In this document: positions 34,254 to 46,716 of the stretch, piece after piece | How the letters are laid out: each line of letters begins with the position of its first letter | How positions within the stretch are numbered: position 1 is the stretch's first letter | DNA from: Anastrepha obliqua | Lineage: Eukaryota > Arthropoda > Insecta > Diptera > Tephritidae | Assembly (NCBI RefSeq): GCF_027943255.1 | Contig: NC_072894.1 | Span: forward strand, 130,873,601-130,937,600 | DNA length: 64,000 nucleotides | Direction of reading: 5' to 3' | Notes under the pieces: generated by a model | Told to the model about the DNA's origin: nothing | What the model saw: only the letters and a program-made list of their open reading frames with translations | Database searches by the model: none | Made by a program: the position numbers and the translations under genes

Positions 34254-37200
34254 CACAGAAAAAAAAATTCAACAAAACTGAGACGCAAATGCTCTTCTTG
34301 GCAACGAGAGTCTTGTCTTAGACAAGAAACCTGGCAAACTCAACTAGCATAAGCTCCATAGATTAGCATTTCCTGTAGAATTTTCGGTCGTTAGACAGGA
34401 TCTGTCTGTCAATAGTGTAAGAAGCGACGTCATTTATTACCCCTTTAAGTAATTTTAGTGCAAAAAAGGCAGAAATTCAAGGCCTAAGCTGCTTGAAAAT
34501 AGTTCATTAGAATAAATAGAGCAGCATAAGAATGGAAACGAAGGCGGCGGCGAAGAAAAAGTCAATCTAATTTCGATGAAACCTTAGACTGACAGGCTTA
34601 TGCCAATCCAGCAGGAGATTACAAGTCGAAACGAAACGAAAAACAATAAAATACAAAACAAAAAACATAAAGACAAATTCGATAGGCGAAATAAGAGAGG
34701 TTGACGTATTGCATTAGCTGGCTGTGGTGAGGCGTAGTGGCAAGAAGCAAAACACCGCAGAGCGCCATATGGGCGTAGTTAAAGGATACATACACAATCA
34801 TACGTTCATACATATACACAAACATATCTATATTATTAATGCAAAAACAAGGAGTCACATTTTGGTATATTAAAGTGGCAATCAATAAAAATATCTGCCA
34901 CAAAATACACGCTTGAGTAAAGCTTACTTAAAATGGAGAGAAAGCGACAAGAGGCGCAGAGGCAAGCAGCTAACAGGGTAGTAGTACCAGTGCGGGTATA
35001 GGCACACACATGGGTGTATGTGGTTGTGTGCTGTACAAATGAAAATACTTTTAAATTACTGTGCGTATTACATTTCCGTGTGCGAAAATTGAAAAAGGTA
35101 CATCAATTTCCGTTCAAACAAACACACACACACACACACTCATACCAACTCATCTTTCGCGACGTTGCTGTGGTTTGAGCAACGAATTGAAGTTGAGGCA
35201 ACACAAACTTGCAGACACAGCAATGCCAGGGAACTCAAATGGCGCGTTGGAGTTGATAACAAGGATGCGCGTCTTGACATCTACTTGTACGATACGGCTG
35301 GTGCGCTGATGTCGTGCTGAAAATATGTGCACGTATGTATGTGTGTGTGTTTCATGTTTGCTCACTTTGGCAGTGGGTGTGGCACTCTGTGCCATCATCA
35401 GCGGCGAATATGTCAAATGTCATTGCCAATTTGCGGCTGCTGGCATATGATTCATGCTGCCTTTCACTGCTGTGCTGCTGCACGGCCTCACGATGGGGGT
35501 GGCATATCATCGTCAGCAGCATATTTCCGCAGTCACCGATATTCGTTCTATAAACACAAGTTGAGCATGAAGTGTTGCTGTTTAAGGATGCTGATGGTTT
35601 TGGCAGCAGCGTAATGATTTTCGTGGTTTATTTTTCTTATTTCTTTTACGGTTTTTTTTTGTGCTTCCAATTTCGAAGCGGCCAATTCAGCTGTTGATTT
35701 ATTTAAAAGCATCAAGCGTGGAGGTAAAGTTATATCGAGGAATTGCGCTTATAAAAAATGGAAAATAAGCAGTTTTTGTCGTTTTTGTCGTTTTTGATAA
35801 GTCTGAGGACAACCCGCAGTGGAGAGTAATACAAATGGCAATCTTAATGGAGACTTACTTTACATGCAAAATGAAAAACTTAAAATACAAACCAGCGTCA
35901 TAAATCAAAAAAGCAACGTCAGCAGCAACCACTATAGCTGTTCATCAATATTTGAAGAACTCATCAATTTTAAGCTTGAAAAAAAATGAAAATATCACAA
36001 AAAATCTCCGAAAAATTGTGCCAAGCCTGAAGGCCTATTGCAAGCTTATGGCTTCGTGTTTTATTTGTGTCAACTGAGAGTTGATATATGAGGTGCTAGT
36101 ATGGGTGTAGTATGCATATGTATGTATGCATTAAACGAGTACATTTCTGTAACTTCACCTATTCGGTCATACTCAAAATGCACAAATACTGAAGTTATTA
36201 ATTTTATCGAACGTATTCATTAATTCAGATTTTCTATTAAATTTAATGCTTTCTCAGCGAGCGTTATTCGTTGCCCTAAGAAGTCTGTAACTTTGTCTAT
36301 ACAAACTGAGAAGGGAGGTGTGTACAGCAACACAAGTTCTCTGGTGCTTTTGGAAAACCTTTGAATAGAAGTATTGGGACAAAAACGAGGATTTTCGCAA
36401 AGAAATAGTGTCCAAACAAATTCGGATTCAATAACACCGAAAACTCTCATCTAATTTTTTTTAATTTTTTCTGGTGAATATTCTAAGTTTGTCCTTGAAA
36501 AAAATTAGTTTTTAAGTTTTTAGGTATTTGGCGATGATTTCACCCATTTTGGGGGATTGGAAAATAGAACTAAAACAAGAAAAGGAATACTTATGACTTT
36601 TTTGTTTTTAAAGCCTTTAAAAGTTTTTCAAGGGCGTGTTTTGATATAATAAAAAAAAATTCAAATGTGGCTGAGCATTTATTTACGAGCATTTAAAAAA
36701 AAAATATTAAAATCAGCCTCGATTACGTTAGGTGTGGTGGGTTTGCATTAAAAGCCACCTCGGCCTTTCGTGTTAACCGAAAAACAAGGATTTTCTTATC
36801 TCCAAACGCTCTGGATATATTTATGACTCCACTTTTCTTTCTGAGCGCATTCTAGACCCTGAAGAAATGAATGAAACGCCTCGGAATCGGTCAAGTAGGT
36901 GTTTAAATAAATCGACTCGGTTAAAGAGCTGATAGCAGATCCTTTTTTTTTTTGCAAAAACATTTCCACGTATTTTTTACATGCATCTGTATATGCCCAA
37001 ATTTACCCATTATTACACCAAATACAATTTTTCTGAACATTTCTTTTATAGTACGAACTACCTGGTCCATTTTTGGTAAATACGTATACATCTTTTACCT
37101 AAACGGACAATAACATTGCCGCCAACTCCAGCGGCTCCATTTTCTGCTAATAATATTTCTTCTTCTTTTAACAATTCCTATACGCAATATTTTTATTTAG

Positions 37201-37962
37201 TTATCTTTTTATTAGATAGTTACTTTTTTTCGTAATAGATAAAATATGTTTTTCGGTTAGAGTTTGTCCTTTGAAATGGAGGCTTGTCGTAAAAGGCGAC
37301 TAAAATCAACACCTCAGCCTGTTAGTTATGAGAATTAACCCAATGCTAAGCGCTGATTAATGGCTGAGGGAAACCGGTATAGAAACGGCTTGGTGATAAT
37401 GGAAACACTCTCGTCATTGTATTAAAAATTATTGAAGAAATTGGGCTTAGTGAAATACTCTGAAAAAAAATGTGTTTATCATTTCGGTTTGTCGAGGTTT
37501 GGTAATGACGCACCAACTTTTTCGGCTACGGCGCCGGCACAAGCTCGCCATCTAAGTAACACTCAAAAACAGCCTCAAACCTTCCCGGACGTGTTCGTAT
37601 TAGCTCACCAAATTTTTTATCACAAAACTCACTCAAATGAATTCAGAGTTGTGATTCGATTCTAGCGAAGCATTTTCTTCTTCTTTCTTACTGCGGCTTC
37701 TTTCTTTCATTTTCTTCTTAACTAAACGAAATTGCCAGATTTCTAGAAATGGAATACACAGCAGGCTAAGCAGATGTCTCCACACTCCAAAAAACCCCAG
37801 TTTGGTCAAGCCTTTCCTTCTTCTGGTCCTTCTTTCTTCGAAATTTAAATGCTAACGAGCGGAATATGAGAGTAAAGAAATTGCAATTATCACAATTTTT
37901 TTGTATTTTTTTTTCAAAATTCGAGCATTTCTAACGAAACACTCTATGCATATATATGTAAG
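34254..37962. other. Non-coding stretch
   Basis: No gene supported. It contains a (CA)n run at about 35120-35138. A GC-richer patch at 35150-35560 has overlapping open frames but no domain. A segment at 37260-37420 (CTTGTCGTAAAAGGCGACTA and beyond) looks like a LINE 5' UTR but could not be confirmed. 37497-37640 is open and GC-richer, again without a domain. Confidence 0.45.
35120..35138. repeat. (CA)n microsatellite
   Basis: A run of about nine CA dinucleotides. Confidence 0.85.
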
Positions 37963-38282
37963 TGGTGGCCGCCGTAGCCGTATGGATGGCGTATGGTTAC
38001 CAATCGGGAGTGCATAGGTTCGAATCTCTGTGCATGAACATCAAATAATACAAAACGTTTTTTCTAATAGCGATAGCCCCTCGGCAGACAATAGAAAACC
38101 TCCGAGTGTATTTCTGCCATGAAAAAGCTTCTCATAAAAAACCATTTGCCATTCGGAGTCGGCTTAAAACTGTAGGTCCTCTCATTTGTAGAAGAACATC
38201 AAGACACACACAAATAGGAGGAGGAGCTAGACCAAATACCTAACAGAAGTGTACCCGCCAAATATTTATTTATTTTTTATTT
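37963..38282 (+). mobile_element. tRNA-headed SINE, most complete copy
   Basis: The head looks like a tRNA-derived Pol III promoter. TAGCCGTATGG (37975-37985) fits the A box, and GGTTCGAATCT (38017-38027) is a close B box, about 31 bases apart. The body follows: a TTTTCTAATAGCGATAGCCC block, CCTCGGCAGACAATAG, AACCTCCGAGTGTATTTCTG, CCATGAAAAAGCTTCTCAT, GCCATTCGGAGTCGGCTTAA, AACTGTAGGTCC, AACATCAAGACACACAC, AGGAGGAGGAGC, CCTAACAGAAGTGTACCCGC and a T/A-rich tail. It encodes no protein. At least seven other copies or fragments in the window share these blocks, in both orientations. Such SINEs are moved by LINE reverse transcriptases. The partner LINE is not evident, since the 3' ends do not obviously match those of the LINEs here. 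Confidence 0.85.
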
Positions 38283-40451
38283 TTAAGCATAGTTTGGCCT
38301 ATAATGGTTTGGAGCCATGCAGCAGCCCAGCGAAAACCAACTTTTTAGTCGCTTGCCTCTTTGATTAATAAAACAGTCTAATGGACTCTGCTCAAACTTC
38401 AAGCGAAGCCTCCTTTGCGATTAGCCACCCTCGTCTCCTTCATTTACTTTAACATCTATGCAAATATAACTAAGGCAATTTTTACTCCAAAACTTCACTG
38501 GGAATATTACAATCGCAATTTCAACACAAGACAGCTGAGATCAAACAAATGCACAAATGAAAATTTGTTGTTTGTAGAAAACTTCAAATATTATTTAAAC
38601 TGTCAGTTCGTGCAACACAGTTGACATTTGACATTTGACATCATTATGGCTGGTCCAACCATACAACGTCGGCCCACCCCCTGCTGTGCGCACAGCCAAG
38701 TGTCACTTTATACTAAATCGGCGAATATCTAAATAACAAATATAAGTTAAAAGTTGCTGCGATAAAATATGGACCTCCAGTCCGAGCCACTTCAACATTG
38801 TTTGCATAACTTCTATTCATTACAGCTGTACTTGTTGTTCCTGTTGTACCCGTACCGCTCCGGCTACGGCTCCACTGCCGCGCTGGGCTCGTTGTCAAGT
38901 GCAAGGATATTACAATACTTAACACAATCCTACTTGCGCGCTTGAAGTGTGTCTTGCTGCCGCTTGTCAACGACCACTTTGCAGGCACGTCGGCACGAGG
39001 CGTTGTGGCGTTGCGACGCTGTGGCATTGTGGCACCAAGGTACTGCTATGAACTACTTCAGCGCGCGTATTACCGCCATCTTCATTTCAAATGCGGACTT
39101 GGCTGCTTATATTATATGCCAAAAGGCAGCCTTATATCCTTGCGGAATTTCTTGGCAATCATACAGCTTACCATATCAAGCAGCGTGGCGTAGTTTCCCA
39201 TCTTCATTTCATTTCATTTCACTTCTTTCTTTATGTAATATTACAACACTTCTTCATTTACTCATCCGTTGATTTTTTGTATCTGCGGCGGCTTTAGTGT
39301 TCGCACGATTTGTGCACCATTTTCTCTTTTTCTTTTTATTACTTTTCATTTCACATTTCTAGTCACTTGTCCTCGTTAGTTTTTTCGTATTTTGTCGTTG
39401 TTTTTTGCTGCTGTATGGGTTTCAGTTTCTTTTGGTTGGGTGCACAGTTTTTCCTATTACAATGTTATTACTGTTTGTGATCCCTATAGTGGTTGTTGTT
39501 GTTATTTTTGTTGATGCTGCTTTTGTTTAGACACTCGCAGGCATTTCACGCTTAAATGCGCCGTCATTTCTACTTCGAAATGTCAACGCTTTTACTGCTA
39601 CTTACTTAGAGTTTTCCCGCCATCCGTCCCACTGCTGACTTGAGTTCGCCTGACACGAATTTCAACGAGTCGAGTTGTCCTTTCACTGCGTGCTCCATGC
39701 AGTGGTAGGTGGTGGTAGTGTGCAAATGCCGGTGCAGGCAAAAGTTGTGGCTGCATGAATAATGAATTCTAATTTTAAAGTTTACTTCGCTCAACATTGA
39801 ATTACAAATTTATTGTGCAACAATACGTATGCATGTAAGTGTGTGTGGTATGGTAAATATTTATATGTCTATTTGGTGCACATTTCCGTTTACATGTGAA
39901 TAAATGCAAATATAATATGTCAACACCCGCTATGCCACTATCTTGCAACTTGTGGCTCATTGAATTGCATACAATTGCGTTTTGCCATTTCGTGCCACAA
40001 TATTTGCATTTCTCTCCCTTACTTCAATGGAATTTGTAATACATTAAAGACTGACTACCGAACTCCATTTTCGTCACTCCATTCAGCATTCAAGTGACTG
40101 TATGAAGAGTGAGTTCGAATTAGTTTAAAAATGCAGCGAAGTGCCTTTAAAAATTTGAGTTGAGTTGAGAGTGTCTAGAGAAACTCTATACGGCATTTTG
40201 GGTCTCTGGCTCCTGGCCCTTTGGTAATGTCAGATTGGTAGCGGTTGTTCTTCTTAGCTTGAGAGAAATACGCGTAGCAACTATCGCCTTTACTCTTTCC
40301 TCTTAACTTTTATCAACTTATTTAATACGGTAGCTCTTTCCCGTCAATAAATATGTCAATAGCCCAGCCATATGCCGGAATCTTACGGTTTCGTTTCCTT
40401 TTGCTATGTTCTCTCTCTTCTTTATGACGGCCCGAGCATCGGTACTCGTTT
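38283..40451. other. Non-coding stretch with a GC-richer island (38640-39130)
   Basis: No gene supported. 38640-39130 has higher GC than its surroundings and overlapping open frames on both strands, including 104 codons on the minus strand (39027-38713) rich in Arg/Ser/Thr. On the minus strand a short frame MKMGNYATLLDM near 39210-39170 is followed by a GTAAGC that could be a splice donor. This is too little to call an exon. Confidence 0.4.
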
Positions 40452-40505
40452 ATGTCTTAATATAATTGGCGCTTACACCCTTTTTGGGAGTTTGGCCGAG
40501 CTTCT
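40452..40505 (-). mobile_element. SINE 3' end fragment
   Basis: TATAATTGGCGCTTACACCC, then TTTTTGGGAGTTTGGCCGAGC, is the reverse complement of the SINE 3' terminus, matching 14236-14285 block for block. It is strongly 5'-truncated. Confidence 0.7.
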
Positions 40506-40733
40506 CGGTACTCGAAAGCAAGGAAAGCAAAGGTGAACACCGTCCGGAGACGGACTATCGCGAGGGTCTATCGCGAAACCGCAACAACAGCCGGGCATTG
40601 ATAATCGACGCTGCAGACTAACGTAAAAGTTAAAGGAAAGCGGAAGCAAATATATATAAAAAAGTATAGTAATATTTAAAGCAGCTGGTCTCTGAGTGTA
40701 TCCTAGTTGATACATATACAGCTTCTTTGTCTT
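40506..40733. other. Short unassigned stretch
   Basis: GC-richer sequence with a repeated TATCGCGA (near 40556 and 40570) and AT-rich sequence after 40620. No assignment. Confidence 0.3.
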
Positions 40734-41060
40734 GATTAGGCGCGTGAACCGCTTAACCGAGTTTGGCCGAGTTTAACAAAACCCGCCAGTCGTTTCCTTA
40801 TCGTACTAACCGACGCCAGTTGGACGCACCAAGTGAAGCAAAGTTCTATTTCACCATCCCCATCTTTCCCAACAACTGCTGATGCCGCATCGAATACGAC
40901 ATAACCCAGCAAACCATTCGGACGACATAACCCAGCAAATGAAGCCGCTGAATCTTTATTCGCTACGCTATGTCTGTGTCGTTGTAAAGCTCATACAGCT
41001 CATTGTTTCGTGGCCTACGATACCGTGTCTCTTGGCTCTGTAAAATATCTTCCTTACCTC
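40734..41060 (-). mobile_element. RTE-like LINE, 3' fragment, minus strand
   Basis: The reverse complement follows the C-terminal part of the LINE at 16715-18374 in order: an ACAATGAGCTGTATGAGCTT block, ACACAGACATAGCG, a TTCGATGCGGCATCAGC block, a CTTCACTTGGTGCGTCCAAC block, AACGACTGGCGGGTTTTGTT, and a degenerate AAGCGGTTCACGCG end. It contains several indels. The upstream RT is lost at about 41060. Confidence 0.8.
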
Positions 41061-42549
41061 TTCAGCTTTATGAAACCTCTAATATCTTCGCTTGTCCGGG
41101 GAATTGGCAAGAAAATCTGTTCACTTGCGACGCATCAACTACTATTGCAAACTCCTTGAAATGTCGTTTAGTTGAAATTAAATATTTTTTTAGGTCAAAT
41201 TAATTGATTAGCCCAAGTGTAACAAATTGTGCAAATACAAAAACTGAAACAATTCCCATTACCATTGGTAGACTCAACTCATTTGTCTTCTACCACCCAG
41301 CCAAGTAAGGCCATGGAAAAGTGTAAGTCAAAAAATTTAGTAACCAATGAAAACTAAACAATTTAGGTAAAAAATATTCAGTTGCCTCGAGTAACGAATT
41401 TCCATAGAAGACGAATGGTGAGTTGGATTTGGCACATTTTATGGCTGACGAAAAAACAAAGCCAATAACAAAAACAGTAGATGAAGGAACAAAATGAAGC
41501 GAATGGGAAAGAAGTAAAATTAATGCGGTACAAATAGTATTTACGAGTGCACAGTGCGGTGTACTCGTATTGTAATAAATGAAAACGGCAAATGCATTGC
41601 ATGTCTTTTTACAGATTTTCCATTAAAGATTTATGGCATTGGGAATTTTGTATCACCGAAACGATGACAACAACAAATTCAAAGCGAAGCAATTGTCATA
41701 GTATTACGAAATATCAATGTCCGTATTTATACCTACGAATTTGTACTTGCATGCAGTTGTAGTTGTTGTTGTTGTGTGTTGTAAGCTAAAAACAACATCA
41801 CCAGCAATTGGCAACAGCAATTTAGCAACAAATCAACAAATCAAGAAAACAAAAGCAACATTTTACTACTAATAAATCGTTTATGTGCGACTTTATATCA
41901 AACACAAACAAATGGCGCTGTCAGATGAGAAGCAAAAATCCTGCAAAAAATAGTGATAATAAACATATAGGAAGAAAAAAGTGCCACATTTGGCGGCTCA
42001 AAAGAGAATAGATATGAAAAAGGTTGAGTTCTGTGCGCCAATAAATATAGTTGATTGGTGCGTAGAAGCGGTGGAGTGGTGAGAGCGAGCGCGGCGAGGG
42101 GAGGCCAAGTTTTTCGAATTTAATAGCCAGATGGGTTTGCAGTGGCCAAAATGTGTGCGAAACGTTGTATTACTCAAAGTTGTATTGAGGAGCAGAAAAG
42201 ATATAAAATTGTGCAAACAATGGCAACAAAACTAACGCAATAGCAGCAATGAAATTAATGGAAAAATGCATAGTGCAACAGTATGTGGCACGATACAACA
42301 GAAGGTAGTTACGAGTGTGGGTAACAGCATGCAAAGCCATATGGAAGTGGTAATAAAAGAATTTGCGGACTAAATATTTTCTCACATACACGACTAAAAG
42401 TATGTACACAACTGCCACGTACCCTGCAGGGAAGTGCGTTGGTAGCGAACTGGCATGCTTTTGGTGAGTTGGCAGCTCTAGAACGCATTGCTTCGGCTTG
42501 TCCACTAAAGCAATTGGGAAATTTATGCGGACAAATTTACTGCTTTCTT
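41061..42549. other. Non-coding stretch
   Basis: No gene recognised. GTTGTTGTTGT-type runs occur near 41757-41775. Confidence 0.5.
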
Positions 42550-42554
42550 AAATA

Positions 42555-43300
42555 GTTGTGAATTAGTACTAAATTATTAGATATAAGATTTCTAGTAGGT
42601 CGCGAGTCGATTTTTTTGACAGTTCGGAACTGGTACATCAACTTATGCGAGCTTGTACGTTCCGCGTTCATCAATAGCTCGGAACAAGTACTAAATACAA
42701 ATGATTATATTTAGTACGCTTCGGATCTCTGATAAGAGTTTGGAGCTAGTACTAAATTCTATTTATGGTATCAAATACGCTCCGCAACTCTTTCGCAACG
42801 ATTATAAAGTAGCACTAAATTCGACGAATGATTTATAGGTCGCTCCGCATACTTTTTTCTGTAGTTTGGAAATAGTACTAAATTAAAAAGATGGCCTTTT
42901 AACTGTTTGGAACTAATACTAGTGTACGGCGAATAAAATCTATTAAGCTCCAGATCCTGTTTTAGTATCTTGAAACTAGTACGGGCGATAGTTTGCACGC
43001 CCCGAATACTTTTGCAATAGTTTGTGGCTAGTACTGATTTCTATATATGATACCAAATACGCTCCATATACTTCTCTTTAACAGTTGGAACCTAGTACTA
43101 AATCGCGCAGACCAGGTCTAGTATGCTCCGTATTCTTTTTTCCATAATTTAGAAATACAATAGTACTAAAATTTGTTATATTTTATTTAGTGTGCACCGG
43201 ATCTTTTTTTCGATAACTCGAAACAAGTACTCAATTTGGCACTACCTTTAAATTAGTTGCGAACTGGTACTAAATCCTACAGATGAAATCTAGTAAACTC
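42555..43300. repeat. Degenerate minisatellite, period about 63 bp, 13 cores
   Basis: Variants of the core TTTGGAACTAGTACTAAAT recur 13 times, with the TAGTAC-like centre at about 42564, 42631, 42687, 42747, 42810, 42873, 42914, 42977, 43029, 43093, 43161, 43224 and 43265. Spacing is mostly 60-68 bp, with two units near 41 bp and two near 52-56 bp. Between cores a second element recurs: a T-rich run, and TAGTACGCTCCG-like or AAATACGCTCC-like sequence. Units share perhaps two-thirds of their bases, so the array is old. There is no coding potential. The centre AGTACT is a palindrome. Confidence 0.8.
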
Positions 43301-43570
43301 TGTTTTTTATTGTATTTCGTTAGCTCCGAAGCAGAGTTCAATTCAAGAAAGATAAAATAAAACGGCAATCGAACTCTTAAGAGCTCTTAATTTCGGTTCT
43401 GCAGACAGACACACAAATTTGGAAATTATGCTTTTATTTTCTTATTGTAAGTTACATTTGCTCACACGAAAAAAAACTTTATTTTAAGCTTTAGTTTTTT
43501 TATTACTAAGATTAATGCGCCTAAAATTGCACCAAGCCGTTTCGGAGTGATATTTACAGGTACTGTAGGC
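43301..43570. other. Short non-coding spacer
   Basis: Nothing recognised. Confidence 0.4.
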
Positions 43571-43750
43571 ACAAACCACCGAGTGTATTTCTGCCATGAA
43601 AAACCTCCTCATGAAAAATATCTGCCGTTTGGAGTTGGCTTAAAAATGCAGGCCCCTCCATTTGTGCAGCAACATCAAGACGCACACCACAAATTGGAGG
43701 AGCGCTCGGCCAAACACCTAACAGAAGTGTACGCGCCAATTATTTATTTT
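43571..43750 (+). mobile_element. SINE copy, 5'-truncated
   Basis: Body blocks in order: CCACCGAGTGTATTTCTGCC, ATGAAAAACCTCCTCATGAA, ATCTGCCGTTTGGAGTTGGC, GCAGGCCCCTCCATTTGTG, AACATCAAGACGCACACCAC, GGAGGAGCGCTCGGCCAAAC, CTAACAGAAGTGTACGCGCC, and then an AT-rich tail. The A and B box head is absent. The sequence is close to the 14236-14379 copy. Confidence 0.85.
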
Positions 43751-46716
43751 TTAATAGGAACGAACATATGAATTGCCCCTACCAACCTTTCTACGAAGAC
43801 ATCGTTCGTAGTTCGGGATTGTTTAAGACAGATTCCCAATCTACCAAATCCAATGATCGCGATATCTGATCGAAAGTGTCTCTATAGAAGTTATAATTTT
43901 TGGAATTATTAATTGCTTATTTGATTTAAGAAACTTCAACCTAAATAGCGACGTGGTTTTAGTTTGGGGAAACACTTTGTTGTAGTTCCAAAGCAAAAAT
44001 TTATTTTATGCATTCCCTGCAGGGCAACTCCTTCCCATAAACACATACACACACACAAGGCTGAAACTAGGCAATCAAACGCCATCAAATGTGAGCCGTG
44101 TCGATAATTTTATTGTTATAAAAAAGTTTACTTATTTTTTTTTATTATTATTTTTTTGTTTGTGCTATCAAACCCAAAATCCCGAAAAGGTAATAGCTGC
44201 CATCAAACAATGTGTCCAGATGCGCAATAACAGCAACGGCAGCAACGAATATTGCCAGCAATAATGCGAACTATACAAAGCAGCGAGTAGAATACAACAA
44301 AACCCCATCGCAGCAAATACCGAATAGCAAAAAGTCGTAAATGTTACTTAGAGAATGGTTAAAATTGTAAATTTTATTATACATTTTTATAGTTTTTTTC
44401 TCGCCCCAGCATCGAGTGCTTGTCGAAGTGCTGCGTCTGATTTTTTCCACTCCGTCTACTGCTTGCGTCTTCACAGCAATGAGCAAAGAAAATTTTGACT
44501 GAAGCTGCTAGTCGAACAGTCAGTCACTCAGTTCATCAGTTAGTAAGTAAAAGGAGTACATAAATTATCCAACGCACCAAAAGTTGACAGCTGTCAGTTG
44601 AGCGCATAGACTTAATGTGTCACACATGTGTCAAAAAGGCACTAAAAACGCAGCAGAAAAAATAAAAATAAAAACAATAACCACGAAAAAAAGTTTGAAA
44701 ACTTGGTAACCAAGTGAATTTATGTGTTCATTTTCCGCTTCGGCTGTGTGAAATGGTGAGAAAATTTCCGAATTTGGCTGTCATACATTTGGTTGGCGTT
44801 GACAGTTTTTAATGATTAATATTTAAACGTTGGCTCGAAACAAAGTCCTAACACGAGGACATCGGTTGCAGCAGCAGAGGTTTACGATTTAATCAGATTT
44901 GTATTTGCTTTTTATGGCTGCTGCGCTCAAATTACATGGGAAATCGTTAAGTTGATTGAAATGTTGCTTCTAACTTTTTGGCGATGGATGGATGTTAAAA
45001 GTTATAGCCGGAAGCCGTGCAAATTGATTGCATGGCTCAATTTAGAAAGGTATCGAATATCTGGAAAACGTAAATTTTACAACCCAATAAAATGTTAAGC
45101 TAAATTTAAAAAGTAGTTTTCAGCTTACCATCATTCAGACAAATTTACGCAAACTGTACGTAAACTGGAATATTTGTTGCAGGAACATTTTTCAAAACTA
45201 TCACTGGGTCACATCAATTCAAATGTAATAAATACAAAAGACTTAAGTTACTTTAGCGACCAATAAATCATTAGCGCGTAATACTCGAATTCCTAAGTTG
45301 GGAAATAAATGAAAAATGCCTACATAAATCTTATGAAGGAGAAATTCTTCATTTTAGGTTTATCTCTTTCGGCTGCTTTGAGGGCTGATACACGCACACA
45401 CATCAAACTACACAAGTAAATCAGCCTCTTGTTACATATAAGACGCCAATATGTCTAGGAACTTCAACAGTCCTTTGCTCATATGCGTGACTAAGGAGAG
45501 TGCAGGTTTGATTGTTACTTATGGCACCAGACATACGCACTCAAATGTTGGCAGGTTAGGTTAGAAGAAAATGGGTTTTCATTTTCCATGTGCATCACAG
45601 GGGACCTCTGTTGAATCGCAGTTAACGTTTTTAGGAGTGATCCTGTAGAAGGTTCAAAAAATTAATAAATTAAAATCTATACTGTAGATATAAGAGAGTA
45701 CCATGAGCAAAAGATTTCTAAAGTGTGCTAAGTAGCGGACCGTTGTTCGGCTCTGAGCGAATTTGACAGAATCAGCAGATGGGCTGACGTCACTTGGGTC
45801 ACGAAGCGGTTTGTAGACGAAAAAACTGAGATTGTGTTAGTGATATACGAATCAAATAACCCAATGACAACACTTCGTTGCTATCTGAACAACGACTGAT
45901 TGGACGAGTGTGGGAATATGTGTGCAGCAGAATCTCCCAAGTGACGTGGCAGCCAAAGTTCCCTTCACAAGCTAAATGGAAAATCTGGTAGTCTATCATC
46001 CTTGGGAAAGTACGCACTCAAAGTTGTGGAGCCTAATTTGAGTTATTTCCGAAGATATGTACAATCCTGCAAGCAAGTCAAGGCGTCAAGTAGATATTTG
46101 AGTATCTGACGATACCAAATATTATATGTTACGGCTCAACAAAACTGAAGCGTTTTGTCTTCAAAACACCAGGACTCTTCAGAAAACAGGAAATGTTGAA
46201 CGAACTCTTGAGCTATACAGCTCCAAGCGAAATCATGTGGGAGCATCTGAGCGGTGGCGATCATTTGAATAATTATGAGAAGTGTGAGTGGTCACATTAT
46301 TTAATTGTGACCTTGTAGCCACACATTTTTCTTTCGCCAAGTGCATACTAAAGTAAGAGTGGTACTTGATTGCTGTTAGTTGCTTTTCTATTCTGATCTC
46401 GCGACTTGAAGCCTAAAGAAACTTCAATGTTTGTACTCTGATATTTAAGTAACTCATGTTGCAAATTTCTTTTTATATTAGGTGTATCTCTGAAGGCTAT
46501 AATATTTTCAATGTATTATATTTCTGTGACTCAGCTGATGGACACTTTAATGGGACTTTAATTTTATCGTGAAAGTCGAATTCCAAGGATCTTATTTGAG
46601 TGGCTACCAAATGAGCTCCACAGCAGAGTTATTAGATCGAATGCCTTAAGTTCCCAGTTTCCTTACTGCTGCTTTTCAATGAAACAATGGCGTTTTCTAC
46701 TAAACATATGTATATA
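43751..46716. other. Non-coding stretch
   Basis: No gene recognised. Open frames are short, and no inverted-repeat element was resolved. Confidence 0.5.

Noticed and set aside
37260..37420. Possible LINE 5' UTR (CTTGTCGTAAAAGGCGACTA region)
   Set aside because: It resembles sequence I associate with dipteran LINEs, but there is no coding motif or second copy in the window to support it.
38017..38027. GGTTCGAATCT as the T-arm of a tRNA gene (also at 54292)
   Set aside because: The flanking sequence does not fold into a tRNA acceptor and anticodon stem and continues into the repeated SINE body, so it is the Pol III B box of a SINE.
42555..43300. CRISPR-like array reading of the regularly spaced cores
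   Set aside because: The genome is eukaryotic, the cores are degenerate, and the intervals share sequence rather than being unique spacers. It is a decayed minisatellite.
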